Assembly: GCA_020439995.1 (NCBI GenBank)
Contig: JAGROY010000097.1
Span: 1 to 38,303, forward strand
Length of the DNA stretch: 38,303 bases
Source of the DNA: Verrucomicrobiia bacterium
GTDB taxonomy: Bacteria; Verrucomicrobiota; Verrucomicrobiia; Verrucomicrobiales; DEV007
Reading direction: 5' to 3'
The position numbers and the translations under genes are program-made. The notes under the pieces are model-generated. The model saw nothing but the letters and a program-made list of their open reading frames with translations. It did no database searches and was not told where the DNA came from. This document shows, piece after piece, positions 25,423-34,532 of the stretch (the stretch's first letter is position 1; every line of letters begins with the position of its first letter).

Positions 25423-26146
25423 CTACGGCCGCTTTCGCGTCAATGCGTGTAGGATGCATGCCCCTGCGACAAGAATGGCGGCAGAAGGATCTGGCACTAA
25501 ATTGCTGTCGCCGCTGAATGAAAAATTGGTGAAATCCGCTGAGGCACTGCTATTCGCTGGAAGGGCAGGATCTGTTAAATTGGCACAGATCACCAGCTCA
25601 TAGACACCTGCACCATAGAGAACACCGCTTCCTGTCAAGTTTCCAACTCCATCAGTAGTCTGCGCACGTCTGCGCACCCGAGAAAAGTGTGCTTGCCAAA
25701 CCAGTATCGTTAATTTCGTAGGTCACAGAGGGAGCACCAGCCCCCATTCCTGAGGCGACGTTATAGTCAATACCTAGACTCCAATTCAGGATCTCGCCCG
25801 TGGCCAGCGTGAACTCGACGATCGAGCATGCATTTGATCCAGCGATCGAGTATGGGCTACCACCGGTTTCGCGAAACACGCTGACGCTTCCGGTTCCTCC
25901 AGACACTGCGAAATCAGCACCTGCCAGGCTGGATGCTGGGGCAGAAGCCGTCGCCGACACCGTGTCCGTTTTGCCTTTGTTCGTTACGGATACAGAGCTG
26001 GATGTGGCACCGCTGTTGCTCACTCCGTCAAGGATCGACGTCGTCGAGGTCGAGATCGACACCGTAGCGGCGGTCGCAGATCCGATTGCCACCGCAAAGC
26101 AACCAGCGAGGCAAACAGCATTGTGGAGTCTGCACTCTGCATACAT
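25423..26146 (-). pseudogene. PEP-CTERM-like surface protein broken by a 10-bp tandem duplication
   Basis: Two minus-strand frames join at a perfect tandem repeat (10 bp twice, 25658-25667 and 25668-25677). Upstream of it lies a signal peptide (from Met at 26146, ending Ser-Ala-Thr-Ala-Ala) and a Ser/Thr/Gly-rich beta domain; the first frame stops 13 bases beyond. Downstream, in the next frame, the protein continues and ends with Val-Pro-Asp-Pro-Ser, a hydrophobic helix and Arg-Lys-Arg-Pro, the layout of a PEP-CTERM exosortase signal (Asp replacing Glu). Removing one repeat copy fuses Ser-Gly-Ala-Gln-Thr to Thr-Asp-Gly-Val and gives one protein of roughly 237 residues. The gene is therefore a very recent pseudogene, a phase-variable gene, or an assembly artefact. 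Confidence 0.75.
25658..25677. repeat. Perfect 10-bp tandem duplication
   Basis: The sequence GTCTGCGCAC occurs twice in direct succession. Ten is not a multiple of three, so the extra copy shifts the reading frame of the PEP-CTERM-like gene running on the minus strand. Slippage during replication between the copies would restore the frame. Confidence 0.92.
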
Positions 26147-26281
26147 GTAGAATCGTTGAAATATATTCAATATAAGCATAAAACGCACTTGTGCGCTCCA
26201 TCAGGTAAGTAGATTGTAAACTTCAGTCAAATACATATTGTTTTTATCGGCGCTTCATGGTGAGCTGCCGGAGTTGAAAAA

Positions 26282-27268
26282 ATGAAGCAAGCTTCGACAG
26301 GGAGGGTAACCAAGTCCGGGAATATCAAGTCGCTGCCTAGGTTCGCCCGAGCGGCTGCGCCAGAGGAGCGCCACTGGGCGAGTGCAGCTGATGCAGGAAG
26401 CATGGAAACCTTCAAATGGCCCTGTCTCTTTCTGGGGCTGGCGGCGATATGCGTCTTGGCAGGCATGTACTCGACAGGCCATGTAGCGAATGAGATGGTA
26501 GCGCGCGAAATCCCTTCGCTGCCCGATGCCGTGCTCGTAAGGGCTGCGAAAACGAACCTCGAGCTGTTCTTTACGACGACTGATAGCGAAATAAGAGCTG
26601 GGCTAATTCGTCGTCCGCTTGAAATCCGACTGCTGAGCGCATTCCTTGAATCCCTGCCACCGGAGCGATTCTCCGTTCGATCTTTCAGGCCCGGCGCTGC
26701 GATGTTCGGCGCTGCGATGTTCGGAGCTTCGGGAACGAACTTTCTCTCGATCCAGTACGTCACCAACGAATTTAGAGAGCAGGACGCTGTCTTCGAGATA
26801 ACTCGGGCCGGGCCAAAAATAGACTGGCAGTCTTTGCTCTCGTTTTCCGAAGTTCCGTGGGAAAAGTTCGTTGCCGAAGGTTCAGCAGAGGAGCGTGATT
26901 TCCGTCTGAAAATGGTCGAAAGTGATTACTACAATTTTTCTTTCGCTGACGACCAGCAGTTTCGCTGTTACAAGCTTACGGATCGCGAGGAAACAGGGAT
27001 GTGCTGGGGTTATGTGGTTCGTGGTTCGGCCCTGGATCAGGAGTTGAATTGGATTTTGGCAAGCTCGCAACTATCAGGTGCTAAGGAAGCCAGGGCGATT
27101 CTGAAACTAGCTTCACCGCCCAACGGCGAATGGCGCAGGCAGGTGTTCATTCGAAGGATCGTGGCGAAAGACTGGGTGCTGGATCAGGGCAATTCTTACG
27201 AGTCGGGCGGAAAAGTTGAAACAAGCGGGACAAGCGGGACAAGCGGGACAAACCGTTCGATCGAATAA
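26282..27268 (+). CDS. Membrane-anchored protein of unknown function with microrepeats
   Basis: The 328-residue frame has one membrane helix at about residues 45-62 and a soluble C-terminal part with an acidic, aromatic region (Ile-Asp-Trp-Gln-Ser-Leu-Leu, Pro-Trp-Glu-Lys-Phe, Tyr-Tyr-Asn-Phe-Ser-Phe-Ala-Asp-Asp). I do not recognise the family. The ATG at 26402 just before the helix is an alternative start giving 288 residues. Two in-frame tandem duplications are present: a 15-bp unit twice (26693-26722, Ala-Ala-Met-Phe-Gly) and a 9-bp unit three times (27221-27247, Thr-Ser-Gly) at the C-terminus. The gene is divergent from the broken PEP-CTERM gene and is followed by another exported protein. 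Confidence 0.6.
   Translation: MKQASTGRVTKSGNIKSLPRFARAAAPEERHWASAADAGSMETFKWPCLFLGLAAICVLAGMYSTGHVANEMVAREIPSLPDAVLVRAAKTNLELFFTTTDSEIRAGLIRRPLEIRLLSAFLESLPPERFSVRSFRPGAAMFGAAMFGASGTNFLSIQYVTNEFREQDAVFEITRAGPKIDWQSLLSFSEVPWEKFVAEGSAEERDFRLKMVESDYYNFSFADDQQFRCYKLTDREETGMCWGYVVRGSALDQELNWILASSQLSGAKEARAILKLASPPNGEWRRQVFIRRIVAKDWVLDQGNSYESGGKVETSGTSGTSGTNRSIE
26693..26722. repeat. 15-bp perfect tandem duplication within a CDS
   Basis: The 15-base unit GGCGCTGCGATGTTC occurs twice in succession and is followed by a partial third copy (GGAGCTTCG). It keeps the frame of the surrounding gene and encodes Gly/Ala-Ala-Met-Phe repeats. Confidence 0.9.
27221..27247. repeat. 9-bp unit repeated three times within a CDS end
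   Basis: ACAAGCGGG occurs three times in succession, followed by ACAAAC. It encodes a Thr-Ser-Gly repeat at the C-terminus of the surrounding frame and keeps the frame. Confidence 0.9.
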
Positions 27269-27348
27269 ATCTGGTAAAGTGTGGATTGGTATTGAATACT
27301 TCTTACCATTGTAGCGTCAAAGAGGAAGATCTGGATCCGATCGAGCAT

Positions 27349-29058
27349 ATGAATACAAATTGCAATTGGCAATGGTGGAGCCACGAGCGAGTGGTATCGA
27401 AAATTTTGTTGTGTATGTTGGCCTCTGGGGCACTTTCGTTGTTGCCTGCATCGGCAGCGCCCGATGACGACGAGCGCCCGAGCAAGGGGCGGCGGAGCGA
27501 ACAACGCGCTGAAGTGAGGGGGAATCGTGACCGTGGAGAATCTTCGTCGAAACGGGAGAGAGGTTCGCGTTCGGAAACCGAATCGGACCCACCTGCAGCT
27601 TCGTCGCCTACTGAAGAAGAGCCTTCATCCACACCAGAAGACCTCGCAGGAGAGATTACCGCGTTGATTAACGATGGTCAGGTACGGGAAGGTATTGCGC
27701 TCCTTGAGAAATTTGACGAAATCAGTCCGCCGTCCAGTTTATCCCCCGTGGCGGGAGTCCCTGATCTTGAGGTGCTGCGACTAAAGCGCCGACTGCTTGA
27801 GCGAGCATCAGGAGCGTCTGGTCGGTCGATTTTTCCGGGCGAGGAATCTGGGGATCGGATGGGCAAAGGGAAGCATGCTGCGGCAATCGGACGGCTGGAC
27901 GCGATCGATACCGCGACACGTCAGCAATTGGTGACGTTGCGGAGCAGCCGAAAGCAGACGCTTTTCGGATGCAGGAATCTTATTGAATCCGGCGAGTTCG
28001 AAGGTGCCCTCGCTTCTCTGGATGCCCTTACGAATGGCCTGGAGGCAATCCCAGACCCGCACGTCTGGTCGTCCGCACGCCTGTTGCGCGCCAAATGTCT
28101 TGCGGCGCTGGGCAGGATCGACGAAGCGCGCGGTCACGTTAGCCAGGTGTGTGAATATTTTCACGGCCCAGATGCCTTTGGTCTGCAGTCCATCTGCCAG
28201 CCACACACGACCGTCGAGGAGTTTACCGAAGTGATCGACTACGTGCTGGATGCGGAGTTGCTTGAGCAGGGCAACAGCTTCGTCGACTTGCATCCGGCAA
28301 AGATGATCACGCGTGTGGAAACCGGCGAACTTGCCCGGGGGCGTTTTCTTTTGATCAATCCATCGCCAGTCGATGCCTGCGTCACACTCTATGCCGACGG
28401 CATCGTGCGGGAGCGGAGTTACTCAAATGGTGAATGGAATCTGGTGTGGGATCCGTTTCTTCCGCTGCGTCATCGCGGGGCGATGCGGCCGGTCTGCATT
28501 CCGCCATTCGGCCAGCTGACCATCGTTCTGGAGGCACCATTGCTCAATGATACCGGCGACCAGCTGGTGCAGATCTCTGCTGGCGGGCATGAAATTGCCG
28601 ACTGGCGTTTCTCAACACTGACCAAGGACGAGCCAGCGCTGATCAGTGAAGTGGTGGATGCCAGCTACAACGTCTTCAATCCCTTCTATCGCACGCCTGT
28701 CAGCCATGAGTTGTATTTCCGCGGCACTGATCGGCACATCACAAACTTCCGTGTCGAGGCCAGTTATCCCTGCCAGATCGACTACTATGATGCGGTCACC
28801 GGGAAATTGCTCGCTCGCGACATCGAAGGCGATGGCTACTTTGACAACTTTGACTTCGACCGCGCTGGCTTTGACAATGACTACAACTTGTTCCCCGATC
28901 TGGCGCTTGATCCCGGGCGACCGGTGATTCCGATTGAGCTGGAGGTGACGCCGATCATGCCGATCCCGGAGATCGAACGGGAAGTGACGTTGAGCGTTCA
29001 AGTCTACGAGGAAGGAATGTGGCTGGAGACGGCGCAGGACGTTGTCGTTTTTCCCTAG
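27349..29058 (+). CDS. Secreted protein with TPR-like region, unknown function
   Basis: The 569-residue protein starts with a signal peptide (residues about 15-37, ending Ala-Ser-Ala-Ala), then a low-complexity Arg/Ser/Glu-rich linker of some 70 residues. Two helical segments follow that look like tetratricopeptide repeats (Glu-Gly-Ile-Ala-Leu-Leu-Glu-Lys-Phe and Ala-Leu-Gly-Arg-Ile-Asp-Glu-Ala-Arg). The rest is a beta-rich domain of about 280 residues, ending with an Asp-rich stretch (Asp-Gly-Tyr-Phe-Asp-Asn-Phe-Asp-Phe-Asp) that might bind calcium. The in-frame TTG at 27286 precedes the signal and was rejected in favour of ATG 27349. Its 3' end lies about 55 bases ahead of the peptidase start, so they are probably co-transcribed. 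Family not recognised. Confidence 0.65.
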   Translation: MNTNCNWQWWSHERVVSKILLCMLASGALSLLPASAAPDDDERPSKGRRSEQRAEVRGNRDRGESSSKRERGSRSETESDPPAASSPTEEEPSSTPEDLAGEITALINDGQVREGIALLEKFDEISPPSSLSPVAGVPDLEVLRLKRRLLERASGASGRSIFPGEESGDRMGKGKHAAAIGRLDAIDTATRQQLVTLRSSRKQTLFGCRNLIESGEFEGALASLDALTNGLEAIPDPHVWSSARLLRAKCLAALGRIDEARGHVSQVCEYFHGPDAFGLQSICQPHTTVEEFTEVIDYVLDAELLEQGNSFVDLHPAKMITRVETGELARGRFLLINPSPVDACVTLYADGIVRERSYSNGEWNLVWDPFLPLRHRGAMRPVCIPPFGQLTIVLEAPLLNDTGDQLVQISAGGHEIADWRFSTLTKDEPALISEVVDASYNVFNPFYRTPVSHELYFRGTDRHITNFRVEASYPCQIDYYDAVTGKLLARDIEGDGYFDNFDFDRAGFDNDYNLFPDLALDPGRPVIPIELEVTPIMPIPEIEREVTLSVQVYEEGMWLETAQDVVVFP

Positions 29059-29113
29059 TTACCCAGGTAGCAAGTGGATTGCGTCAGACGATGATGCGAT
29101 GCAGGCTGAGCGC

Positions 29114-30715
29114 ATGGATCGATACCTGCGTTATTTTACTCTGTCTCTGGGCGCGCTGTTAATTGGCGCCAACGTCGGGCTAGCTCAGGTTTTTGATGAG
29201 CAATATGATCACTGGCCGGAGAAACTGACGATCCGCGGCACGATTGCAGCCGGCACGGGCCTCTCTGCGGATTCGATTGAACCATTCCTGGCGAAGGAAG
29301 GGAAGATCGCGCTGTTTCTCGGAGAGAATTCCCGCGCGATTCTGACAGAGTTGCAGCCAATAATCGAAACGGCGGGAGACGATCTGAGCATTGAGCCCAT
29401 TACACCAGAATTCGCAACCCGTGTCGCCGAGTTGGCATCTGTGAGTGACACTTTAGTGTTACTCGGTCTGGACGATCCGGCGGCCTTTTCACAGGTGATC
29501 CATCCTCTGCAAGAAGTGATCGCGCGCGGTGGCACCGTTTTGTGTGACGGGACTCCGGCGATTATAGGAATGTTAGGAAAAGTGAATATGGACGGGAAAC
29601 CTGGAGTCGCCCTCTTTCCTGATAGTGTGCTGGTGAGTCAGTTTAAGGGCGATTCTGTGGCAAAGGGAAAACTGCTGAGTGCACTTGCGCTTCATCCACG
29701 ATTGGTCGGTGTGGGTATCGCTCCAGACGCGGCAGTGGTTCTTTCTGGCAGAAAAGTGCAAGCCATCGGCGACGGTCAGGTGACGATGTTGCTAATGGCA
29801 AACGAACGCTTGCCCGTTCGAGCCCAGTCGATCTCGCCGCAGCGTTCGGGTCGGCAGCCTCTGGAGGAATTTCTCGTCGATCTGACTGAGTGGCGGCGCG
29901 ATGCCATCGATCGCACGCTGCCCCCGTTTCCAGCAATAGTGCCGGGCGATCCAGTCGTCGAAAATGGAGCACTGATCATTGTGGGCGGCGGCGGCATGCC
30001 GAAGGGGCTCATGGAGCAGTTCATCCAGATGGCAGGTGGAAAGAAGGATGCACGACTAGTTTTTGTTCCCTGCGAGGAAAATGAAGAGATACCCGGGACT
30101 CCGAGAACGGTGATGGAGTGGCGGCGCTCCGGTGTGGCACATGCGGCCTTCATTCACACTAAAGACCGCAAACAGGCGAACTCGGATGAGGCATTTCTTG
30201 CACCGCTGAAGGAGGCCACCGGGATCTGGTTCGGCGGTGGACGTCAGTGGAACTTTGCCGATTCTTACTACGGAACCCGGGCACACGGGCTTATGAAAGA
30301 GGTCTTGCGGCGTGGCGGAGTCATCGGTGGATCGTCTGCGGGTGCATCGATTCAGGCACGCTATCTCGCCAGAGCCACGCCCATCAACAATGTCCGAATC
30401 ATGGCACCAGGGTACGAGCGTGGAGGTCTCGGGTTCCTTAGCGGAGTTGCCATCGATCAGCACTTTTCTCAGCGCGGTCGACAGCAAGACATGACGGAAC
30501 TCATGGCCCGTCATCCGCAATTACTCGGCATCGGCATTGATGAATCAACCGCACTGATCGTTAAACGATCGATGGCAGAGATCGTCGGAGCCGGGCGGGT
30601 GCATTTTTACGATCGCAGACTACCAGTATATTCAAACCGGCCCGATTACGTCGCTCTCCCTGCTGGAAGTCGCTATGACCTTGTAATGCGCACCGTGCTT
30701 TCGTCCAGCGAGTGA
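29114..30715 (+). CDS. Secreted S51 (cyanophycinase-like) peptidase
   Basis: The 533-residue protein has a signal peptide (to Leu-Ala-Gln, residue 26) and two related halves. The C-terminal half carries the S51 nucleophile Gly-Gly-Ser-Ser-Ala-Gly-Ala-Ser with Ser408, the Trp-Phe-Gly-Gly-Gly substrate loop, Asp-Gln-His-Phe-Ser-Gln and Gly-Ile-Asp-Glu-Ser-Thr-Ala-Leu, all features of cyanophycinase/dipeptidase E. The N-terminal half (about 40-270) has a similar Rossmann-like pattern (Gly-Gly-Thr-Val-Leu-Cys-Asp-Gly) but lacks the Ser-Ala-Gly nucleophile, so it looks like a degenerate duplicate. It may cleave cyanophycin or another beta-aspartyl peptide outside the cell. ATG 29099 is an alternative start; both lie downstream of the previous gene. 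Confidence 0.82.
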   Translation: MDRYLRYFTLSLGALLIGANVGLAQVFDEQYDHWPEKLTIRGTIAAGTGLSADSIEPFLAKEGKIALFLGENSRAILTELQPIIETAGDDLSIEPITPEFATRVAELASVSDTLVLLGLDDPAAFSQVIHPLQEVIARGGTVLCDGTPAIIGMLGKVNMDGKPGVALFPDSVLVSQFKGDSVAKGKLLSALALHPRLVGVGIAPDAAVVLSGRKVQAIGDGQVTMLLMANERLPVRAQSISPQRSGRQPLEEFLVDLTEWRRDAIDRTLPPFPAIVPGDPVVENGALIIVGGGGMPKGLMEQFIQMAGGKKDARLVFVPCEENEEIPGTPRTVMEWRRSGVAHAAFIHTKDRKQANSDEAFLAPLKEATGIWFGGGRQWNFADSYYGTRAHGLMKEVLRRGGVIGGSSAGASIQARYLARATPINNVRIMAPGYERGGLGFLSGVAIDQHFSQRGRQQDMTELMARHPQLLGIGIDESTALIVKRSMAEIVGAGRVHFYDRRLPVYSNRPDYVALPAGSRYDLVMRTVLSSSE

Positions 30716-30720
30716 TCAAT

Positions 30721-31668
30721 CTACGGCTGTGTGAGCGGAACGGCGATCGTGTAAAGTGGAGACGGCGAGTTCTCCGATGTTACGTAGAGTTCGTCTCCTT
30801 TGGTGGAGAAGCATAGAGCTTCCGCCTGATACACTCCTGGAAGCGGGATGACCAAGGGAGCACGCTGGGCAGCTGCATGCCAGTTGTTCTCGTCTGAGCT
30901 GCGCTTGTAAATGAGACACTCGGTGTAAGTGAGAACTGCAAGGAGGCTGCCATCTGGAGAGATGTCCGCAGCAGTGGCGCTCACTCCGAAGATACCGCGT
31001 TTCAGGCTCACCAGTGCGTCGGTCTTCGGATACGCTGTGGGCTTTGCAAGTGGCGTGATCAGCTTTGCTTCCACAACAGTTTCAGCCTTGGCCGGGCGCG
31101 AAATTTCGAACAGCAGCGTCTCTGTCTTCGATTTGGTAAGCACCAGAAAATCGCCGCTGAGTGGATCGAACGCGGCTGATTCGGCGTCGTAGCGATTGCC
31201 ATCCGGGTAGCGAAACCGAATCGACTGGTAAAGGCGAAGTGATGGTGGCTCGGCAGAAGAAGATGGGGTTTCCTGAAACAGGTGAATCGCGCAGTCATGG
31301 CGCCGTTTTTCATTGTCGCCAATATCAGCGATCGCGACGAGATGTTTGCTTTCGAGCGTTACCGTCATCGCATCTTCCCAGTCAAGGTTAGGGATGTCAG
31401 GGAGTTTGCAAGTCGCCACTATCGCACCCGTGGCGATGTCGATAGCGAAAATGTTAGAGCCCGCGCCGCCATCATTGTGAGTCCACAGGATGCCCGGATG
31501 CTCTATCGATGCCGCGAAGCCGCTGGCTTCCTTGAGCGGTGCATGGTTCAAGGTGCTCGCCAGTTCCCATCCGTTGGAGGTCTTTGGAAATGCCGGAAGA
31601 GATGCTTGTTGTGCAAGGGTGCTCCAGAGGCAAGCGAAAAAGGAAAAGGAGTAGCAGAGGTATCGCAT
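30721..31668 (-). CDS. Secreted beta-propeller-like protein
   Basis: The 315-residue protein has a signal peptide (to Ala-Gln-Gln about residue 21) and repeated strand patterns with Thr-His-Asn-Asp-Gly-Gly, Ile-Ala-Asp-Ile-Gly-Asp-Asn, Asp-Ala-Glu-Ser-Ala-Ala-Phe-Asp and Gln-Ala-Glu-Ala-Leu-Cys-Phe. These motifs, with acidic residues at the start of blades, occur in secreted propellers of the phytase-like/esterase-like group. Activity is not inferable. Its stop is only five bases from the stop of the converging S51 gene, with no hairpin between. Its start lies three bases after the stop of the upstream membrane-anchored gene, so the two are one operon. Confidence 0.65.
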   Translation of the reverse strand: MRYLCYSFSFFACLWSTLAQQASLPAFPKTSNGWELASTLNHAPLKEASGFAASIEHPGILWTHNDGGAGSNIFAIDIATGAIVATCKLPDIPNLDWEDAMTVTLESKHLVAIADIGDNEKRRHDCAIHLFQETPSSSAEPPSLRLYQSIRFRYPDGNRYDAESAAFDPLSGDFLVLTKSKTETLLFEISRPAKAETVVEAKLITPLAKPTAYPKTDALVSLKRGIFGVSATAADISPDGSLLAVLTYTECLIYKRSSDENNWHAAAQRAPLVIPLPGVYQAEALCFSTKGDELYVTSENSPSPLYTIAVPLTQP

Positions 31669-31671
31669 CGT

Positions 31672-32280
31672 CTACTGTGTGGCTTCAACTTCGAGCAACT
31701 GGTCGCTTGATCCAGTATCCACTCCGCCCACGGCTCTAATGTAGGCATCTTCCAGTGGCTCCAGCTCAATGCCATCTCTGGTAAGAAACAGGAACATCCA
31801 TCCCTTGTTGAACCACAGTCGACCGCTGGTGTCCGGTGGCGAAAAGCGGAAGCGCATCGAAGTCCTATTCACAGTGACCTTCGTTCGTAGATTGTAAGGG
31901 CCGTCATCGATGGCCTTGCCAACGCTTGTGAAAAACGCATCGACTTCACTTTGTGCCACCCTCCAGGCATACACTTCAACGGCGGCACCGTTGCCCATCT
32001 GGAAAGATCCGTGCTCTCCATCCTGGCGAATACTGAGAGCTGCAAGGTCTGCGACTTTTTCAATAGATCGCCGATTGGCTTCGCCGACAGTCGCTGGAAA
32101 CAGGGCTTCACCTGACGTGCCGTCTGCTGGTGCAATCCAACTTGACCGATCCTGGCTTTCGTTGATGATCTCGGAAGCGAAGTTCACCACCTTGGTGCCG
32201 AACATCACAAGCACTACTGCGAACGCGACGAGAACAAGGAAAACGGCAAGTCCGCATCCGAGCAGCACTTTTTTATTCAT
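31672..32280 (-). CDS. Membrane-anchored protein of unknown function
   Basis: The 202-residue protein starts with a membrane helix (residues 6-28, with Gly-Cys-Gly near its start) and continues as a soluble domain with alternating strand patterns (Ala-Val-Glu-Val-Tyr-Ala-Trp-Arg-Val, Leu-Arg-Thr-Lys-Val-Thr-Val, Arg-Phe-Arg-Phe-Ser-Pro-Pro). I do not recognise the family. It sits 69 bases downstream of the MBL-fold gene and three bases upstream of the propeller gene, all on the minus strand, which suggests one transcript. Confidence 0.6.
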   Translation of the reverse strand: MNKKVLLGCGLAVFLVLVAFAVVLVMFGTKVVNFASEIINESQDRSSWIAPADGTSGEALFPATVGEANRRSIEKVADLAALSIRQDGEHGSFQMGNGAAVEVYAWRVAQSEVDAFFTSVGKAIDDGPYNLRTKVTVNRTSMRFRFSPPDTSGRLWFNKGWMFLFLTRDGIELEPLEDAYIRAVGGVDTGSSDQLLEVEATQ

Positions 32281-32349
32281 GACAGCACCTTGCGATTTCC
32301 TTCGATCCGAGTCAACTCAGTGATCACTTTGTGGTGGGACGGGCGCAAC

Positions 32350-33267
32350 TTAGACATCTGAGTGCCCGGGCATTTGCCGTTCCTGCTCCTTGTTCCAGTA
32401 GCGGACGAGGCCGGTCACGTTCATGTAGGCGGGATTGGCCGCGTCGTACTGTGCGAGCAAGGCGGTGCCGGCCCCTGCGGCGCGCAGTTGTGCTTCGACG
32501 TAACGCTGGAAGCCAATGACCATATCTTCGATGATCTGGCCGTCGCGCATCTCCAGAGCCACCCATTCTGACCAGTCAATCAGCATCGCTGCCAGCTCGT
32601 CCAGGTGTTTGCCCTTGTCAGCTACTTCGCCAAAGTGGGTGAGGAACAGGCGCTCGGCTGGGAGCTTGCGCAGCAGTTTGATGCTCCGTCGCCACTCCCG
32701 CAGGTCGATGTCTGGCGGCGGGCAAGGTGGTTGCACCGGGCCGCTGCCTATGCGCACACCAGCAACGTCTCCGGTGAACAGAGCGTCCTCGCCCAGCATC
32801 CACGCCACGTGGTGGCTGGCGTGGCCAGGGGTGTGAAAGGCAGCGAACGCCCGCCCGCCGATGCGGAATATCTGCTCATGAAGCGCGGGGACGAGTTGCC
32901 CTTCCGCGATCGGGTGCATCTGCCCCCAGAGCCGGTCCATGTCATTGCCATAAATCCGCTGGGCCGACGCCATGAGCCGTTCTGGACTTGTCAGGTGTTT
33001 CAGCCCGGCCGGGTGCACGTAAATTTTTGCTCCATGCTGGGCAAGTGCCCACGCCGCACCAGCGTGATCGAGGTGAATGTGGGTAATCAACACATGCTGA
33101 ATGTCCGTGAGCGCGTGACCAGTGGCTGCGACTGCGGTGTTCAGTCGTTCGAATGTGGAGTGAGGCCCTGTTTCTACCAGCGCCAGTTGGCCGTCGGGCA
33201 GTTCCACCAAAAACGCGGCAACTGAACCAGGGATGCCTATGAATCCGAGATCGAGAGTGTGAATCAT
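32350..33267 (-). CDS. MBL-fold metallo-hydrolase
   Basis: The 305-residue protein has the metallo-beta-lactamase signature Thr-His-Ile-His-Leu-Asp-His-Ala-Gly (62-70; His63, His65, Asp67, His68), a further metal His in Thr-Pro-Gly-His-Ala-Ser-His-His near 147, and Phe-Thr-Gly-Asp near 164. A final His in Leu-Thr-His-Phe-Gly-Glu near 211 completes the usual binuclear site. It belongs to the glyoxalase II-like/MBL hydrolase group, so it likely hydrolyses a thioester, lactone or phosphodiester; the substrate is unknown. There is no signal peptide, so it is probably cytoplasmic. It is divergent from aroC, with only about 95 bases between the starts. Confidence 0.88.
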   Translation of the reverse strand: MIHTLDLGFIGIPGSVAAFLVELPDGQLALVETGPHSTFERLNTAVAATGHALTDIQHVLITHIHLDHAGAAWALAQHGAKIYVHPAGLKHLTSPERLMASAQRIYGNDMDRLWGQMHPIAEGQLVPALHEQIFRIGGRAFAAFHTPGHASHHVAWMLGEDALFTGDVAGVRIGSGPVQPPCPPPDIDLREWRRSIKLLRKLPAERLFLTHFGEVADKGKHLDELAAMLIDWSEWVALEMRDGQIIEDMVIGFQRYVEAQLRAAGAGTALLAQYDAANPAYMNVTGLVRYWNKEQERQMPGHSDV

Positions 33268-33361
33268 CTGGGCGAAGCGTCCGAGTTCGGGCTGACTCCG
33301 TCAAGAGCAACTTCAGCATCGCGGGTTGCCCAGACGGCAGTTGCGGCGTATGAGTTGCGCC

Positions 33362-34453
33362 ATGTCCAGCATTTGGGGCCAACTATTTCGCGTATCCACC
33401 TGGGGTGAATCCCATGGTGGTGGGGTCGGTGTCGTCGTTGATGGCTGTCCGCCTCGTATTCCCGTCACTCAGGAAGAAATTCAACACGAACTCGACCGTC
33501 GCCGTCCAGGGCAGAGCGAGATCGTGACTCCGCGCAAGGAGGCCGATGAGTGCGAGATCCTCAGTGGGGTCTTTGAGGGGCAGACACTCGGAAGTCCAAT
33601 TTCGATCATGGTACGGAACAAAGATGCGCGCGCATCCGCGTATGACGAGATGCGGGAAAAGTATCGCCCGTCTCATGCCGACTACACGTACGACGCGAAA
33701 TACGGCATTCGCAACTGGCAGGGCGGCGGTCGTGCTTCGGCGCGCGAAACCATCGGCCGCGTGGCCGGCGCCGTGTTGGCGCGTAAGGTCGTTCAGGCAG
33801 CGTCTCCCGACTATCAGGTGCTGGCCTGGGTGAAGTCGATCTACAATCTCAACGCGGATGTCGATCCGGCCACCGTGACCTCAGAGATGGTCGAGTCTAA
33901 CATCGTGCGAACTGGCGATCCGAATGCCGTTGAGCCGATGATCGATTTGATCAAGAAAATACGCGGCGAGGGCAACTCCGTCGGTGGCGTCATCGAATGT
34001 GTCGTCCGCAGCTGTCCTCCAGGCCTGGGGGCTCCGGTTTTTGACAAGCTCGAAGCCGAACTGGCAAAGGCAATGCTCAGCCTGCCAGCGACCAAGGGCT
34101 TCGAGATCGGCTCCGGGTTTGGCGGCACACTCATGACCGGTGCAGAACACAACGATCCCTTCTACATCGATGAAGCCGGACGCGTGCGCACTTCTAAGAA
34201 CGACTCCGGCGGAGTTCAAGGTGGAATCAGCAATGGTGAAGACATCGTATTCCGCGTCGCCTTCAAGCCAACCGCCACCATCATGACTTCCCAGAAAACC
34301 GTGTCTTCGTCCAAAGAGGATACCGAACTGACTGGCCGCGGACGCCACGATGCCTGCGTACTCCCGCGCGCCGTGCCCATGGTCGAAGCCATGGCGCATC
34401 TGGTAATCGGCGATCATCTGCTGCGTCAGCGTGCGCAGTGTGGTGGCGTTTAG
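33362..34453 (+). CDS. aroC: Chorismate synthase
   Basis: Chorismate synthase converts 5-enolpyruvylshikimate 3-phosphate to chorismate with reduced FMN, the last step of the common aromatic pathway. The 363-residue protein shows the family signatures Gly-Glu-Ser-His-Gly (14-18), Asp-Gly-Cys-Pro-Pro (25-29), Arg-Arg-Pro-Gly-Gln (about 43-47), Gly-Gly-Arg-Ala-Ser-Ala-Arg-Glu-Thr (about 121-129) and [11 protein letters not shown] near the C-terminus, and has normal length. ATG 33362 begins directly at Met-Ser-Ser-Ile-Trp-Gly; an earlier frame to 33326 adds 12 residues. It ends just before the accessory island. Confidence 0.97.
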   Translation: MSSIWGQLFRVSTWGESHGGGVGVVVDGCPPRIPVTQEEIQHELDRRRPGQSEIVTPRKEADECEILSGVFEGQTLGSPISIMVRNKDARASAYDEMREKYRPSHADYTYDAKYGIRNWQGGGRASARETIGRVAGAVLARKVVQAASPDYQVLAWVKSIYNLNADVDPATVTSEMVESNIVRTGDPNAVEPMIDLIKKIRGEGNSVGGVIECVVRSCPPGLGAPVFDKLEAELAKAMLSLPATKGFEIGSGFGGTLMTGAEHNDPFYIDEAGRVRTSKNDSGGVQGGISNGEDIVFRVAFKPTATIMTSQKTVSSSKEDTELTGRGRHDACVLPRAVPMVEAMAHLVIGDHLLRQRAQCGGV

Positions 34454-34532
34454 TTTCCATCTGCCCGGTCTAAACCCACCGTCTTTAGACGGTAAGCTTT
34501 AGCGGACTGGTGAGATGTGGTAGGGGTGGGGG

